Shown one piece after another: positions 26,301 through 35,025 of a stretch of DNA of 64,000 bases. A program made the position numbers and the translations under genes. The notes below the pieces were generated by a model. That model saw nothing but the letters and a program-made list of their open reading frames with translations. It had not been told where the DNA came from and searched no databases. This DNA is from Diphasiastrum complanatum (taxonomy: Eukaryota; Streptophyta; Lycopodiopsida; Lycopodiales; Lycopodiaceae): positions 28,720,703 to 28,784,702 of the forward strand of contig CM055112.1 in NCBI GenBank assembly GCA_029204225.1, given 5' to 3'. Positions within the stretch are counted from its first letter, which is position 1, and each line of letters opens with the position of its first letter.

Positions 26301-26865
26301 TCAAATTATCCTTATTTCGATTCTCCAGGGGAAGAGACAAACTAACCAGCCTTCAGCTTTGAATTGCTCTGCAGATTGCTTGAGCTGTTATAGGACGCAG
26401 CAACTGGCAACCATACATTAACTAATTGGTCGATTCCTTCCAACATACATTTGCTAATTTATTGATTCCTTCCTTCCAATACAATCCGTCATGAATTTAA
26501 TGCGAAAAATAAGCTTCTGACCACAAACACCTCCTGTAAAGCCTTGAATTACGCAATTCAAGGTAAAACAACGATAACAAGCAAAAATCTCCGCTCACAA
26601 TCTTTCATGAAGGGTACAAAAACAGTAAATCAGATGAATCCTGTGGTAGCTGACAACCGATACTCACAAAACAAACCAAACAAAAACGTGCTATTCTTCC
26701 ATCTTTAATTGAGAACTGATACCTGATTCTTTCAAAAGCATTGCGATTCTCCTTCAATGTCCACTGATCCTCTGCGCCGGAAGCATAGTAGTCAAACACC
26801 ATTTTGGGAAGCTTTTGCTTAGCCAGCGCCTCATACTCAGAAACATTAACCACCTCCATCGCCAT
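11119..26865 (-). CDS. GLO: (S)-2-hydroxy-acid oxidase / glycolate oxidase, 11 exons
   Basis: An FMN enzyme of the peroxisome that oxidises glycolate to glyoxylate and makes H2O2 in photorespiration. Joined exons: 26865-26723, 25529-25405, 25299-25253, 24822-24745, 14927-14803, 14680-14614, 14369-14307, 12756-12687, 12521-12421, 12004-11900, 11307-11119. They total 1113 bp, 370 residues plus stop; spinach GLO has 369. Every junction is GT-AG and all phases agree. Numbered from the first ATG (spinach number in brackets), the active-site residues are present: Tyr26 (24), Trp110 (108), Tyr131 (129), Lys232 (230), His256 (254), Arg259 (257). The protein ends SRL, a peroxisomal signal. A second ATG two codons on is an alternative start. 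Intron 4 is 9.8 kb and full of retrotransposons. I see no lesion, so the gene looks functional. A lactate- or long-chain-specific member of the family cannot be excluded by eye. Confidence 0.96.
11900..12004 (-). CDS. GLO: GLO exon 10
   Basis: Encodes [20 protein letters not shown] to GASGIF; the DGGVRRGTD motif binds the FMN phosphate. Confidence 0.95.
12421..12521 (-). CDS. GLO: GLO exon 9
   Basis: Encodes [20 protein letters not shown] to DALEE. It holds the catalytic base His256 and substrate Arg259. The KISVEV opening differs from the RLAVQH of spinach. Confidence 0.95.
12687..12756 (-). CDS. GLO: GLO exon 8
   Basis: Encodes [19 protein letters not shown] to AED, with the catalytic-site Lys232. 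Intron 7 before it is 1.55 kb. Confidence 0.94.
12757..14306 (-). other. GLO intron 7 (1.55 kb)
   Basis: Non-coding. I see no recognisable repeat or gene in it. Confidence 0.7.
14307..14369 (-). CDS. GLO: GLO exon 7
   Basis: A 63-bp exon encoding [20 protein letters not shown] plus Lys, matching the loop before the seventh strand of the barrel. Confidence 0.93.
14614..14680 (-). CDS. GLO: GLO exon 6
   Basis: Encodes [14 protein letters not shown] to LGKMEK. Acceptor CAG at 14681-14683 and donor GTATGC at 14613. Confidence 0.93.
14803..14927 (-). CDS. GLO: GLO exon 5
   Basis: Encodes [19 protein letters not shown] to GRREADIKN. It follows the 9.8-kb intron with acceptor TAG at 14928-14930, and its phase matches exon 4, which shows the two sides belong to one gene. 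Confidence 0.94.
15125..15188. repeat. interleaved inverted repeats (A-B-A'-B')
   Basis: Arm A TGCTCAAGCAATG (15125-15137) pairs with 15158-15170. Arm B AAAATGTCCATGATTGCA (15142-15159) pairs with 15171-15188. Both pairings are perfect and interleaved. The site is about 200 nt upstream of the exon 5 acceptor in the transcript. Confidence 0.9.
15421..16658 (-). repeat. chromovirus 3' LTR, split by an insertion
   Basis: 15431-15627 matches 19260-19460 (CAACTCAAAGC to CCACTTAACCC), and 16560-16658 matches 19463-19727 (CCTTTCCTAAC to ATGACA) with about 160 bp missing. The break between the two parts is the solo LTR at 15633-16554. Confidence 0.82.
15633..16554 (+). mobile_element. solo LTR inserted in chromovirus LTR
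   Basis: Begins TGTTGTAAAGC and ends GGCGCAACA, inside sequence that is continuous in the partner LTR. Flanks are CTGAC (15628-15632) and CTAAT (16555-16559), a 5-bp duplication with two transitions. Its body matches parts of the LTR at 40163-41373: both have TGCTTTACCAG, a CCGAAT-CAC/CCC-ACCA segment followed by ACTATAGGGG, and a CCCTTTG-GATGCC ending. No internal region remains, so this is a product of LTR-LTR recombination. Confidence 0.82.
16627..18691 (-). pseudogene. chromovirus gag-protease-RT-chromodomain remnant
   Basis: ATG at 18691 starts a gag N-terminus ([20 protein letters not shown]). After frame breaks, a Lys-rich nucleocapsid and protease follow at 18456-17881; the protease site reads [11 protein letters not shown] instead of the usual D-S/T-G. 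RT at 17862-16900 has [20 protein letters not shown] and [14 protein letters not shown], then a frameshift and [13 protein letters not shown]. The YxDD motif, RNase H and the integrase core are absent: at about 16910 the sequence jumps to a chromodomain ([20 protein letters not shown], 16848-16700). RT contains a perfect in-frame 87-bp tandem duplication at 17199-17372. The element is non-autonomous. Confidence 0.85.
17199..17372 (-). repeat. 87-bp in-frame tandem duplication in RT
   Basis: 17199-17285 and 17286-17372 are nearly identical. The unit is 29 codons and repeats the [20 protein letters not shown] segment of the RT N-terminal part. Confidence 0.93.
19221..19236 (-). other. chromovirus primer-binding site
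   Basis: Minus strand TGGTATTAGAACAGTT resembles the initiator Met-tRNA site TGGTATCAGAGC with substitutions, and lies just inside the 5' LTR. Confidence 0.6.
19238..19727 (-). repeat. chromovirus 5' LTR
   Basis: About 490 bp, starting TGTCATGTACTT on the minus strand at 19727; it matches the split LTR at 15421-16658. The end next to the primer site is placed to within about 10 bp. Confidence 0.75.
19796..20528 (-). pseudogene. gypsy integrase relic
   Basis: Minus-strand frames carry a decayed gypsy integrase core: [12 protein letters not shown] and [15 protein letters not shown] near 20475-20380, an [11 protein letters not shown] stretch, then SSIFTNQD near 20270 (cf. S-D-R-D) and remnants of the downstream linker to about 19800. 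Numerous stops and shifts are present. It sits right beside the chromovirus 5' LTR but in a different position from the missing integrase of that element, so it is probably a separate, older copy. Confidence 0.65.
20755..20908. repeat. imperfect 77-bp tandem repeat
   Basis: Units start ATGACTCAAGCTTCCACAG (20755) and ATGACTCCAGCTTCCACA (20832), with a weak third partial unit after 20908. No coding role is evident. Confidence 0.8.
21870..22870 (-). pseudogene. copia pol relic (linker and RT)
   Basis: The minus strand shows an SRDVMFEME motif near 22850, a linker ending [12 protein letters not shown] and RNLRKGYNF (22671-22444), then [19 protein letters not shown] near 22380, and the RT active-site region [12 protein letters not shown] (22246-22210) followed by [10 protein letters not shown]. 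The order is that of Ty1-copia. An internal deletion between the linker and YGLK, plus stops, makes it non-functional. No LTRs were assigned. Confidence 0.8.
22938..23400. other. GC-rich island pair in AT-rich intron
   Basis: Two GC-rich blocks, 22950-23025 (with CGGAAC-GT-GTTCCG, then a G6 run) and 23273-23360 (runs of C5-C6 and G6), flank an AT-rich centre. No coding sense and no clear terminal repeats. It could be a non-autonomous element. Confidence 0.5.
23401..24744 (-). other. left part of GLO intron 4 without recognisable element
   Basis: No gene or identifiable repeat. Confidence 0.5.
24745..24822 (-). CDS. GLO: GLO exon 4
   Basis: A 78-bp exon encoding [17 protein letters not shown] to FFQLY, with the active-site Trp110 and Tyr131. 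The donor GTGAGT opens the 9.8-kb intron 4. Confidence 0.94.
25253..25299 (-). CDS. GLO: GLO exon 3
   Basis: A 47-bp exon encoding [15 protein letters not shown]. It is too short to be found as an isolated reading frame. Acceptor GCAG precedes it and donor GTATGT follows. Confidence 0.93.
25405..25529 (-). CDS. GLO: GLO exon 2
   Basis: Encodes [14 protein letters not shown] to [12 protein letters not shown], which carries the FMN-contacting strand. The acceptor CAG is at 25530-25532 and the donor GTTTGT starts at 25404. Confidence 0.95.
25530..26722 (-). other. GLO intron 1 (1.19 kb)
   Basis: Non-coding; the short frames here have no family motifs. Long first introns often carry regulatory sequence in plants, but nothing specific is visible. 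Confidence 0.75.
26723..26865 (-). CDS. GLO: GLO exon 1
   Basis: Encodes [16 protein letters not shown] through ENRNAFERI plus two bases of the next codon. Includes the substrate Tyr of the [10 protein letters not shown] motif. Donor GTATCAG follows at 26722. Confidence 0.95.
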
Positions 26866-27105
26866 GCTGCCCCCTGCACCTCTCTCTCCCCTCCCTGCTC
26901 GCTCTCCCTATCTCCCCTATCTCCTTCTTCTTCCTCTTCCTCCTCCTCCTCTTCTTCTTCTTCAGCTTATTGATAATTCAATGAGTATTTATCCACCACC
27001 ACTGCTGCCCTGTTATCTATTCCTCTTCATCTCTTGTTTTTTTTTTTTTTTTTTTGGGGGGGGGGGGGGGCAAGGTTGGTGGTGGTGGTGGTGGTGGTGG
27101 TGGTG
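26866..27105 (-). promoter_or_regulatory. GLO 5' leader and upstream purine/G tracts
   Basis: On the minus strand the 100 bp before the ATG is GAA/GGA/GAG-rich (26880-26965), a common composition for plant 5' leaders. A possible TATA-like GGATAAATACTC lies near 26984-26995. Further upstream, 27035-27070 is a T17-G14 homopolymer junction and 27075-27105 a TGG repeat. Start site and TATA assignment are guesses from position. Confidence 0.4.
27035..27105. repeat. T17-G14 junction plus (TGG)n
   Basis: A poly-T run runs straight into a poly-G run, followed by about ten TGG/TGGT units on the plus strand. The translated Phe/Gly and Pro runs are artefacts. Confidence 0.93.
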
Positions 27106-28794
27106 AGGGAGGAAATTGTTGGGAGAACACAACCAAGAGTGATTCCTCATGCATCACCCACATCCATGTGGCTTCCTCCTTTGTGCCTTGCTTCCTCCAT
27201 CTTGGGACCCACTTCATCAAACGAGGGCCCTTGGCACATGATTTTGTGGAGGAGCTTGGATTGGGGTGATTTATCTATTAAGTTTTTTTCATTTTTGCAC
27301 TAAAAATTAGCCTTGCTAGTATTGCCAAGTAGTATATTGTATTGCTATAGTATATTGATCTTGATTGGATTGCTTGGCAATACCCCTTTCCCCAAAACCC
27401 TGGAAGGCCGTGATGGAGCCTATAGAACTTTTAGCTTTGTTCTTTCATAAAGTTAAGTTGTCTATTGTAATGATTTTACTAAAAGCATGAATTTTAGCAC
27501 AAAAATGCATTTTTGGGTTTTTCATTATTTTGGTTTGCTATCTCATTTTTAGCTTTGTTGTAAAAGCAGTAAGCTATTGTAGTGGTGAGTTTGAGTCTAT
27601 GGAATGTCCTTTTAGCTTTGTCGCAGTAGCAGTTATTGTGACGATTTGCTATGATTGAGGTGTCACTTTTAGGTGAGTTTAAGCATCAAAATGAGTTTCT
27701 TTTCATTTATCAATTCTTCTAAAATGCAATCTTTGTTTTTAATAATCTTCTGAACAATTTGAATGCTCTGCATAAGGCAAAGCTTCTCGTGATGTATCGA
27801 TCACCTTGTTTTTTTCTTCTGTTTTTTTGCCATTTTCTTTTTTTCATTTTTTAAGATGCAGGGATCTTTGCTTCTCACAACACCATTAATACCACCTTGT
27901 TTTTTCTTAATTTTCCAACAATTTGAATGCTTCTTGAAGTTGCTCAAATGTAGACATATACAACAAAGCTTCTCATGATCTTTTGAATCACTTCATTAGC
28001 TTCAAAAAGACAGTGGTAAGCTATTGTGACGATAGTGGTGCTGTTTTTGAATATGTCATTATTTGAGAGTAGAATTCGAATTGATTAACACATTCTTGAG
28101 GAAAAATGTATTGGATCTTTGTGTAGTTGATTCAACAATATGTTTAGAAGCTAACTGGTCAATTGAATCAAATGTATATCTAGAGCATGTTTTGAAGTTG
28201 TACCATGTTGCTAATTCAAATACTAATTCGATGTACACCTTCAAATTTATTGGGAGGCCTATTTTATAATTGATTCAAACATATACATTTTATGATCGTT
28301 ACTTGATTTGTAGATGACATGTAGTTGTCTTGTAATGATGCTTTTGGAACAAGATTTGCTATTGACTTTTCTCATCGAATTATATGCATGACATTATGAT
28401 GATTACATATAATCTAGCTTTGGTTATGATTTGTTTCAAGTTCAAGAACACTTTATGTTTGTTGAGGTCTATCAAAGACTAGATGTTCTTTTTGCTTTCC
28501 ACGGATAATTTTTTGTTCAACCAGAAAATATGCATTATGATGCATTTATGCTCTTTTGATAGCCGGAATCGGTTGAATCTTCTAACATAATTGGTTGCAC
28601 TTCAATTGAGTTGGGGCTTTCATTGGTATATCTGGTCGATTTTATTTTTTTATTTTTAGATGTGCTATCCATTAGGCTCTTTTGGCATCTGGAATCCGTC
28701 AGAAGAATCTTCACCAGAATCTTCTAACAATACTGGCCAAAATTGTCATTTGAATTAAACATGATAAATCTTAACTAGTTGACAATTTCTCACA
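27106..28794 (-). other. no gene; right end probably copia LTR
   Basis: AT-rich, with recurring TTTTAGCTTTGTT and AAGCTATTGTG phrases at 27430-28030. The right end at 28794 reads TGTGAGAAATTGTC on the minus strand directly after a polypurine tract, so part of this stretch is probably the 3' LTR of the copia at 28795-30375; its left edge is unknown. Confidence 0.5.
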
Positions 28795-28808
28795 CTCCCT
28801 CTTCCGTA
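28795..28808 (-). other. polypurine tract
   Basis: Minus strand ACGGAAGAGGGAG immediately precedes the LTR start TGTGAGAAAT. Confidence 0.65.
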
Positions 28809-30375
28809 CACCAAGTGATGTTCTATGCTTTTTAAACAAGTCCTTTCTAAGTGCTTTGGTGAAGATATCAGCCACACACTCCCTTGATGAGACATGTTGA
28901 AGCTCCACCTCCTTGTTCCCTATGCCACCTCAATATGCTTGCTCCTTGCATGAAATATAGGATTGCTTGGCAATCTTTGTGGGCTGATAGGTTGTCACAA
29001 AAGATGATTGGACTCTCTGAAAAATCCAGCAAGTGAAGATCTTTCACCATCCTCTTAATCCATAACATCTCCTTTGTACATGATGTAAGTGCTTTGTACT
29101 TGACCTCACTATATGACAATCAGATTGTAGCTTGTTTCTTTGACATCCAAGAGATAGATCCATAACCTATGAAAATAGCATGTGAACTAATGGATTTCTT
29201 ATCCATTTTATCTCCATCAAAGTCCGAATATAAACAAGTTAGGTGATGATTATTCGTAAAGCCATAATCTCTAGATCTCGAGATGTACCTCTCTACTCTC
29301 CTAGCTTCCAATGCTCCACACTAGGATTTTGCATAAATTGGCTTAATCTATCAACACAATAACTAAGATCAGGTCTTGTGATGGTTAGATATATGAGTGA
29401 ACCAACTAGCTTCCTATAGAGAGTATTGTCCTCAAAGGATCTTTCATTATCTCTTATAGTGAGCTTTACAATTGACTCCATAGGTGTATCACAAGACTTA
29501 GCATCTACCATATGAATCTCTTTAGAATAGAATTAGCATACTTCTCTTGAAAAATGAAAGTATATTGAGAAGATCTGAATACTTCTATTCCCAAGATATA
29601 GTGTAAAAGACCAAGATCATGCACCTCTAACTCCTTCTTGAGTGCAATCTTGATATCATCAATATCTTGAAATGTTGCCTCCGCTCAATATGATATCGTC
29701 CACATAGATTAGAAGAATAGTAGCATGATTTCCAACAAATCTATAATAAAGTGAATGATCATACTCACTCATCAAAAAAAATTGAGAGAGTAGAAATGTG
29801 TTAAGCTTAGCATACCAACTCCTTGGTGCTTGCTTAAGACCATACAAACTCTTTTGTAGAAAACAAACATGATTAGGCTTGCCATATGAGATGTAGTTTT
29901 CAGGTTGCTCCATGTACACTCTCATCACCAACACCATCCTCATCAAGATTTAGATTTCCTTGCTTAGCACCTTGATCTCTCTTTTTCTTGAAGCACTCAC
30001 TAGAAAAATGTCCTTTGACTCCACAATAGAAACATTTTAGCTTAGATCTATCTTTCTTCTTGCCAACAAAAGTAGAAGCCTCACCTTATCTTGCCCTTTA
30101 GAACACTTTCCTTTGACTTTGTCCTTGAACTTTCGTTTGATGAACATGGCTTCCTCCTCTCCAACTTGAGATGTAGAAGATGCACCTCCTCTTGATAGAA
30201 GCCTATACTCCTCATTCACCAAAATCTCTTGCAAATCCACCATACTTGGCAAAGTCTTTTGAATAGAAAAACTTTGAACAAGATTAGCATGATCATCCAA
30301 CAAGCCATTAAGAACAAATTGAACAAGTTAAACTTTCTTAATGCTCTCATCAATACATGCTAACTCATCATTGAA
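28809..30375 (-). pseudogene. copia gag-RT-RNase H deletion derivative
   Basis: From right to left: a gag C-terminal half (30303-30050), a zinc knuckle CFYCGVKGHFSSEC (about 30036-29995), then directly RT (VYMEQPENYISYGKPNHVC, SLYGLKQAPRSWYAKL, LLIYVDDIILSGG; 29946-29665). RNase H follows in shifted frames (SLIYLTITRPDLSY, SISWMSKKQAT, CTKEMLWIKRMV) and ends with ADIFTKAL near 28860. Protease and the whole integrase are missing between knuckle and RT. The gag start is cut at 30375 by a plus-strand LTR. Confidence 0.85.
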
Positions 30376-31063
30376 TGTGAAAAGTTGCCAACATTGGCAA
30401 ATTTAGCCACGTAGCATATTGTATATTTTTTGTGTATAATTGGGTTCCACACATGTATGGCCAAAATGCCATGGTGGAAACCCAGTCCTAATGTACATTA
30501 GGTCAAGTCAAAAGAGATGGTTGAGTCTATTTGGTAGAGATACCTACTTTGTAGGATTTACACCTTGATTTATGATGAGCGATTTTGACCAACTAGCTAC
30601 CTACCAAGCATGACTCTAGGAAATAGGCTAGGGTTTCATTATAGGGGCAAAAAAAGATTGAGTTAACTTCCTTATTACATGCTGTAAATTCACCCGAATT
30701 TACAAAGGAACACACTTTTGCTATGTATTCCAATCTCTTATAGTGAGAAGATAGATTATTTTTGGAGCTCATTTGGCAATCTCGAGTTTGCTCTCCATGT
30801 ACATTGATTCTTTGTGATCCAAATGAAACCAAGACTTATTGTACTTCAAACACTATCTACAAGCCGTACAACAGGCTACTATTCACATGTGCCAACTCGG
30901 ATTTGTGTTTATGTTCAATGATTTGATGCTTGTTGTTTGTCAAATTGCCAGTCTAGATCAACTTTTTGATGACTAGTTTTTTGATAGATTGTTAAGCAAG
31001 TACACAATCATTCTTGTGGATATTTTTAAGAACCATATGGTCCTAAAGTATTGTACTTTCACA
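30376..31063 (+). repeat. copia 5' LTR, plus strand, 688 bp
   Basis: Begins TGTGAAAAG and ends CTTTCACA, giving terminal inverted TGTGAAA/TTTCACA, and is followed at once by a Met-tRNA primer site. Its left edge truncates the gag of the minus-strand copia, so it inserted into that element. Confidence 0.82.
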
Positions 31064-31076
31064 TGGTATTAGAGCC
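31064..31076 (+). other. primer-binding site
   Basis: TGGTATTAGAGCC, one transition away from the standard Met-tRNA site, directly after the LTR end. Confidence 0.8.
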
Positions 31077-31694
31077 AAGTACAAGGGCATTAATCATTAA
31101 TCAAATATAATTCATTTTTTTCAAGTATTGGTGCTAAAAACTAGTTTTGTGAGGGCGAGCTAGAAGCTAAGTTTTGTTGAGGGGATTTGATTCCAAACTT
31201 GGTAGGGATCAAAATATGTACTGTTCACACGTGTGGGCACCTCTGAACCTACAATTAATGCATGATATTCATTTGATCCATAAAATTTCAATTTGAGAGA
31301 TCTTGATGTAATTTTTGGTGGAAGTTTTAGGATAAGCTACCAAGATTGTGTGCCATTAGTTAGATTTGAATTTGATTCAGGAGATCTACTTAATCTAGGC
31401 TGAAATAAAGTCCTTCTAAAGTGATTTACAGGTTTTGAAAGTACATCAAGTAGTGTGAGGGAGATGGAGTCATTTTTTTGTCCAAAAATAGCCAAGATTG
31501 GCAAGATTTGATTGTTTTGTAGATTTCACATCATCTGATCTTCATTCTATCTTTGTGAGGGAGTGCTAGAACTGAGATTATAAGTCCATTTGTTGGATTA
31601 GAAATCTAATTTGAGTGAAACACTACAAGAGAGACCTTTGTGAGATTCTGAAGTCAATCAAATCCATTTCTTGTTTGTAGAAATCACTAGTAAG

Positions 31695-32110
31695 ATGGGA
31701 TCTATTGGAGCATACCTTCTAGAAGCCAGTGAGAGATTGAATTCTACAAATTATGCTATTTGAAAGGCTAGGATAGTGTCACTATTAGTGCTCTAAGACC
31801 TTTATGAGTTCTTGATTGAAGATGAAGATGAACCTCTAGGTGCACAGGAGTTGATTAGATACAAAAAGATTACTTGCACTTCATTGTGTGAAGATTAATG
31901 TAAGCAATGATCTTTTGAGAAAAGTATCATCTTGTACTAGTGCTAAAAAGGCTTGGAATGCTTTAAAATCAATCTATGAATCAAGCAACACTTCTAGAGT
32001 TCTCATGCTTAGAAACCAAATCTTGCAAAGCATGAGAAGAAGTGAGGAGAGTGCACACAAGACTATGTGCTTACAATCAAGTTTACAAATAGGGAGCTGG
32101 CTTCCATTGT
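31695..32110 (+). pseudogene. copia gag N-terminal fragment
   Basis: ATG at 31695 opens MGSIGAYLLEASERLNSTN, then after stops the gag helix region INVSNDLLRKVSSCTSAKKA and NALKSIYESSNTSRVLML (31890-32030). It resembles the gag at 38116 (NASNELLKEISSC, EIYESKNPSRI). No downstream protease, integrase or 3' LTR was found, so the element is truncated after gag. Confidence 0.8.
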
Positions 32111-32127
32111 GTTGGAGAAATGTTTAG

Positions 32128-34090
32128 GGAAGGATCAGGATAGATCAATTTTCCTCTTCAATGTGTGTGCACTACTAGTGAGTTAATAGGCGAACACAAG
32201 AACATAATATTTTTAAAGCTTTTAATGAGCAGTGGTAGCGGAAGCGATGAGCAGACAACCAGACAAATCAATCAGATAGCCAGACAGAATATAGAAAAGC
32301 ATTGTAGTATTGACACAAATCTGAAAGTAGAACCAAACAGAGCTATAATCAGATTAAGTTTAACAAAATATACAAGTCAATAATGATGGGGCAAGGGAGA
32401 TAGAAGAATGTGAACGGTGAAGAGAGCAGGAATATTGCAGAACAGCTCTCCCATTACAATCAGCTACTAGATGCAAAAACGGTCTAATAGAAAGCTTATG
32501 CTAAGTATGATCACAACTTTGAGTGTTCTAATTGCCCAACATGATCTTAAAAATTAATTCATACTCACAAAAACGAGAGTATAGTCCACCGAAGAGATTA
32601 GAAATGGTATGTGTGTGGTATTACTGAAAAATGGATTCAATGTGAAGTTTGGTTCTGAAATAGATGGAAAGAGCAGTATGATATCATGAGTTCCTTAGGC
32701 ATCAAAGACAGCCATCGTCTGATCAGAAACTAAGGAGTCATAGACTCCTTGTTCTTATCAGAGTGAGTAAACAAGTGCGATCAAACAGCGATTCATCTAC
32801 GTTATACACAGATAGAAAAGCATGCTGCTGCTATATTGCACTAAAGCACAATAAGATAGCAATTACAACCAAAATGATGGCATAACTGGGAGGCTCAAAT
32901 AATGCGTCTCTGTTGGCTGATTCTGACGAATCCCCGAGATACTCGGACAGAGCAACTCAAGAGCACCTCTCACCTTAGACCGAGGAGGTCTCTGAGAAGA
33001 CGAGACTAATGAAGACTGAGAGCCGAGTATGAGAGCTGAGAAATACTAGCTAGGAAAGACATGCTAGAACTGTGTAAGCCTCATGGTGAATCCCGGAAGA
33101 TGGAATGACCATGTAGGAACTAGTATTTCTAAGCAAAGTAATAAATGGAAGTAGAGCCCTCTTAAAGAAAGTAGAGTGAGCCACCTTTTGATGGTGACCT
33201 CTAGTAGAGAGCAATATTCCACTTGTAATTTGTGAAATGTGAAAATTCCACTAAGATGCCACCTAAGGAGCTCACTTGCTTATTTAAGAGACTCCCTCTT
33301 TGTGAAGAAGAGATTTTTGCATTTTATCTACTCCATGCTTAATAAGAAGATTTTCCATGAGTTTGATGCTACACTAAGCTCCTTGATCATGATGGTTTTC
33401 TTGAGTGATGCCCCTATGATCATGTCCTTCCATTCATATTGTGTGTGGTTGTGGATTTAGAGTGGATTAATTTTCTTGCTTTCCTAGTTGTGGATTGGAT
33501 TTCTTGTTTTCTTGTGGATTAATGTAGGAGCCAGCATTCAAGTAAACTAAATAGGTTGGATCTGTGGTGTGATTCTTGCATATCTTTGTACAATCCAGTT
33601 CTTGATGTTCTTGGGATGTCCAAGAATCAGAAGGCTAGTTAGTTTCTTGATTCTTGGATTTCTAACATGTTGTAGTTTAGCTTTGTTTCTTGTTTTTGTC
33701 AAGTTATGCAAGATAGCTTAGTGTTAATGTAGTGCAGGCTCTGATTTCAGTCTGTTTTAAGTGTAGATAGCTGTAGAATTTGTAGAACGTTCATTGGTTT
33801 GTATGCTGATATGTGAATGAGCGTTCTTGGCTTGCATCCATGTAGAATGTAAGTGCGTTCAAGAGTGACGTCCCTAAGTAGTCCTCTAACAGGCAGGACA
33901 AAGAAAATCTATACTACAGAGTTATTCAGTCTGTTTATGCCTGGCCTGGGCATTGTAACACATAAGAAACAGTCAAGTAATGCCCAAACGAGCCTGGTAA
34001 CAGGCAAGAAATAGATCTGTAAGCAAGAAGTAGAAAAGTAAACAACAGGTCCTCTGGAGTAGGGGATCTGTCAACAGTCTCATGGACGGA
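32128..34090. other. no recognisable gene
   Basis: Short frames only. The repeated SNTS and gag-like motifs stop before this stretch. It may include unrecognised LTR sequence. Confidence 0.5.
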
Positions 34091-35012
34091 GCGTCTCAAG
34101 TAATCTATGCTGGGATGATCTATTTATAGATTCCATCCATTTATTAACTACATTAAATGTTTGTCACCTAGTTAGGTAAGTCGTTGTTCTTGGAAGTATA
34201 TGGCTTTTGTGACAACTATACATAGTGTATACTGTCCACCCGTAGGAAATGTTGACATGGACGAGGACGTCGCAAATTCTCTCACTTCGCAAATTTTGGG
34301 AAGTGATTGGGAACGTTCCTCGTTCAAAATAGATGACCTTCGCTTTTCTCTCTCTCTTTGGGTTTTTCGTGAAAAAGTCGAAGGTGTCCTAAAACAGTTC
34401 AAGTCTTGAAATAAATGACCTTTGAGAATTTTCTCTCTCTTCGGAAACATTTTATGAAAAAGCCGAAGGTGCCCTAAAATGGTTGAACTTTAAACTCTGC
34501 CTAAGTGTTGCAATTCGGAGAAATACGCAAACGGCGAAACTGTCGCAAAATAGTTTAAACTATTGAACTATGCTAGTTTTGCATTTCAGGGAAATGTGAA
34601 AAGGACGACACTGTGGCGAACATAGTTCATTTCTGCAGATTGTCATGACACTTAGAGTATTTTTGCAGACTGTCGTGAAAGTAATTTATTTCTGCAGACT
34701 TGTTCTACATGCAAGTTTGTGGAAGTCCTTGAAGATGGCCAAGTCTTCAATGACTTCAAGTTATTAAACTTAACATCTGAACTTAACAGGATTGGTTATC
34801 CTTTGTTGGAGATCAGTCGGAAGCCCATTGTAGATGTTCTTCAAATAAATTGGTTGTCTAAGTTTGTTATTCCTGCAAATATTAGATGAGTAGACGTAGA
34901 TTTAAGTTGGTTTTACCTTACTCTAGATCAATGATCAATAAACGTGTAGGAAGAATCATGAAATAGAAATTAGTCATTCACCAAGGAGACAACTGTGGGT
35001 TAATTTTCAACA
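34091..35012 (-). repeat. probable copia 3' LTR
   Basis: The minus strand starts TGTTGAAAATTAACCC at 35012, right after a purine tract (AACGAAGGA, 35013-35021), as is usual for copia 3' LTRs. A TATAAATAG promoter motif on the minus strand lies at about 34120-34130. The left edge is not defined. Confidence 0.55.
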
Positions 35013-35025
35013 TCCTTCGTTAAGG

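Noticed and set aside
27017-27303. Gly-, Val- and Pro-rich frames upstream of GLO
   Set aside because: Produced by the homopolymer and TGG repeat, on both strands; no domain.
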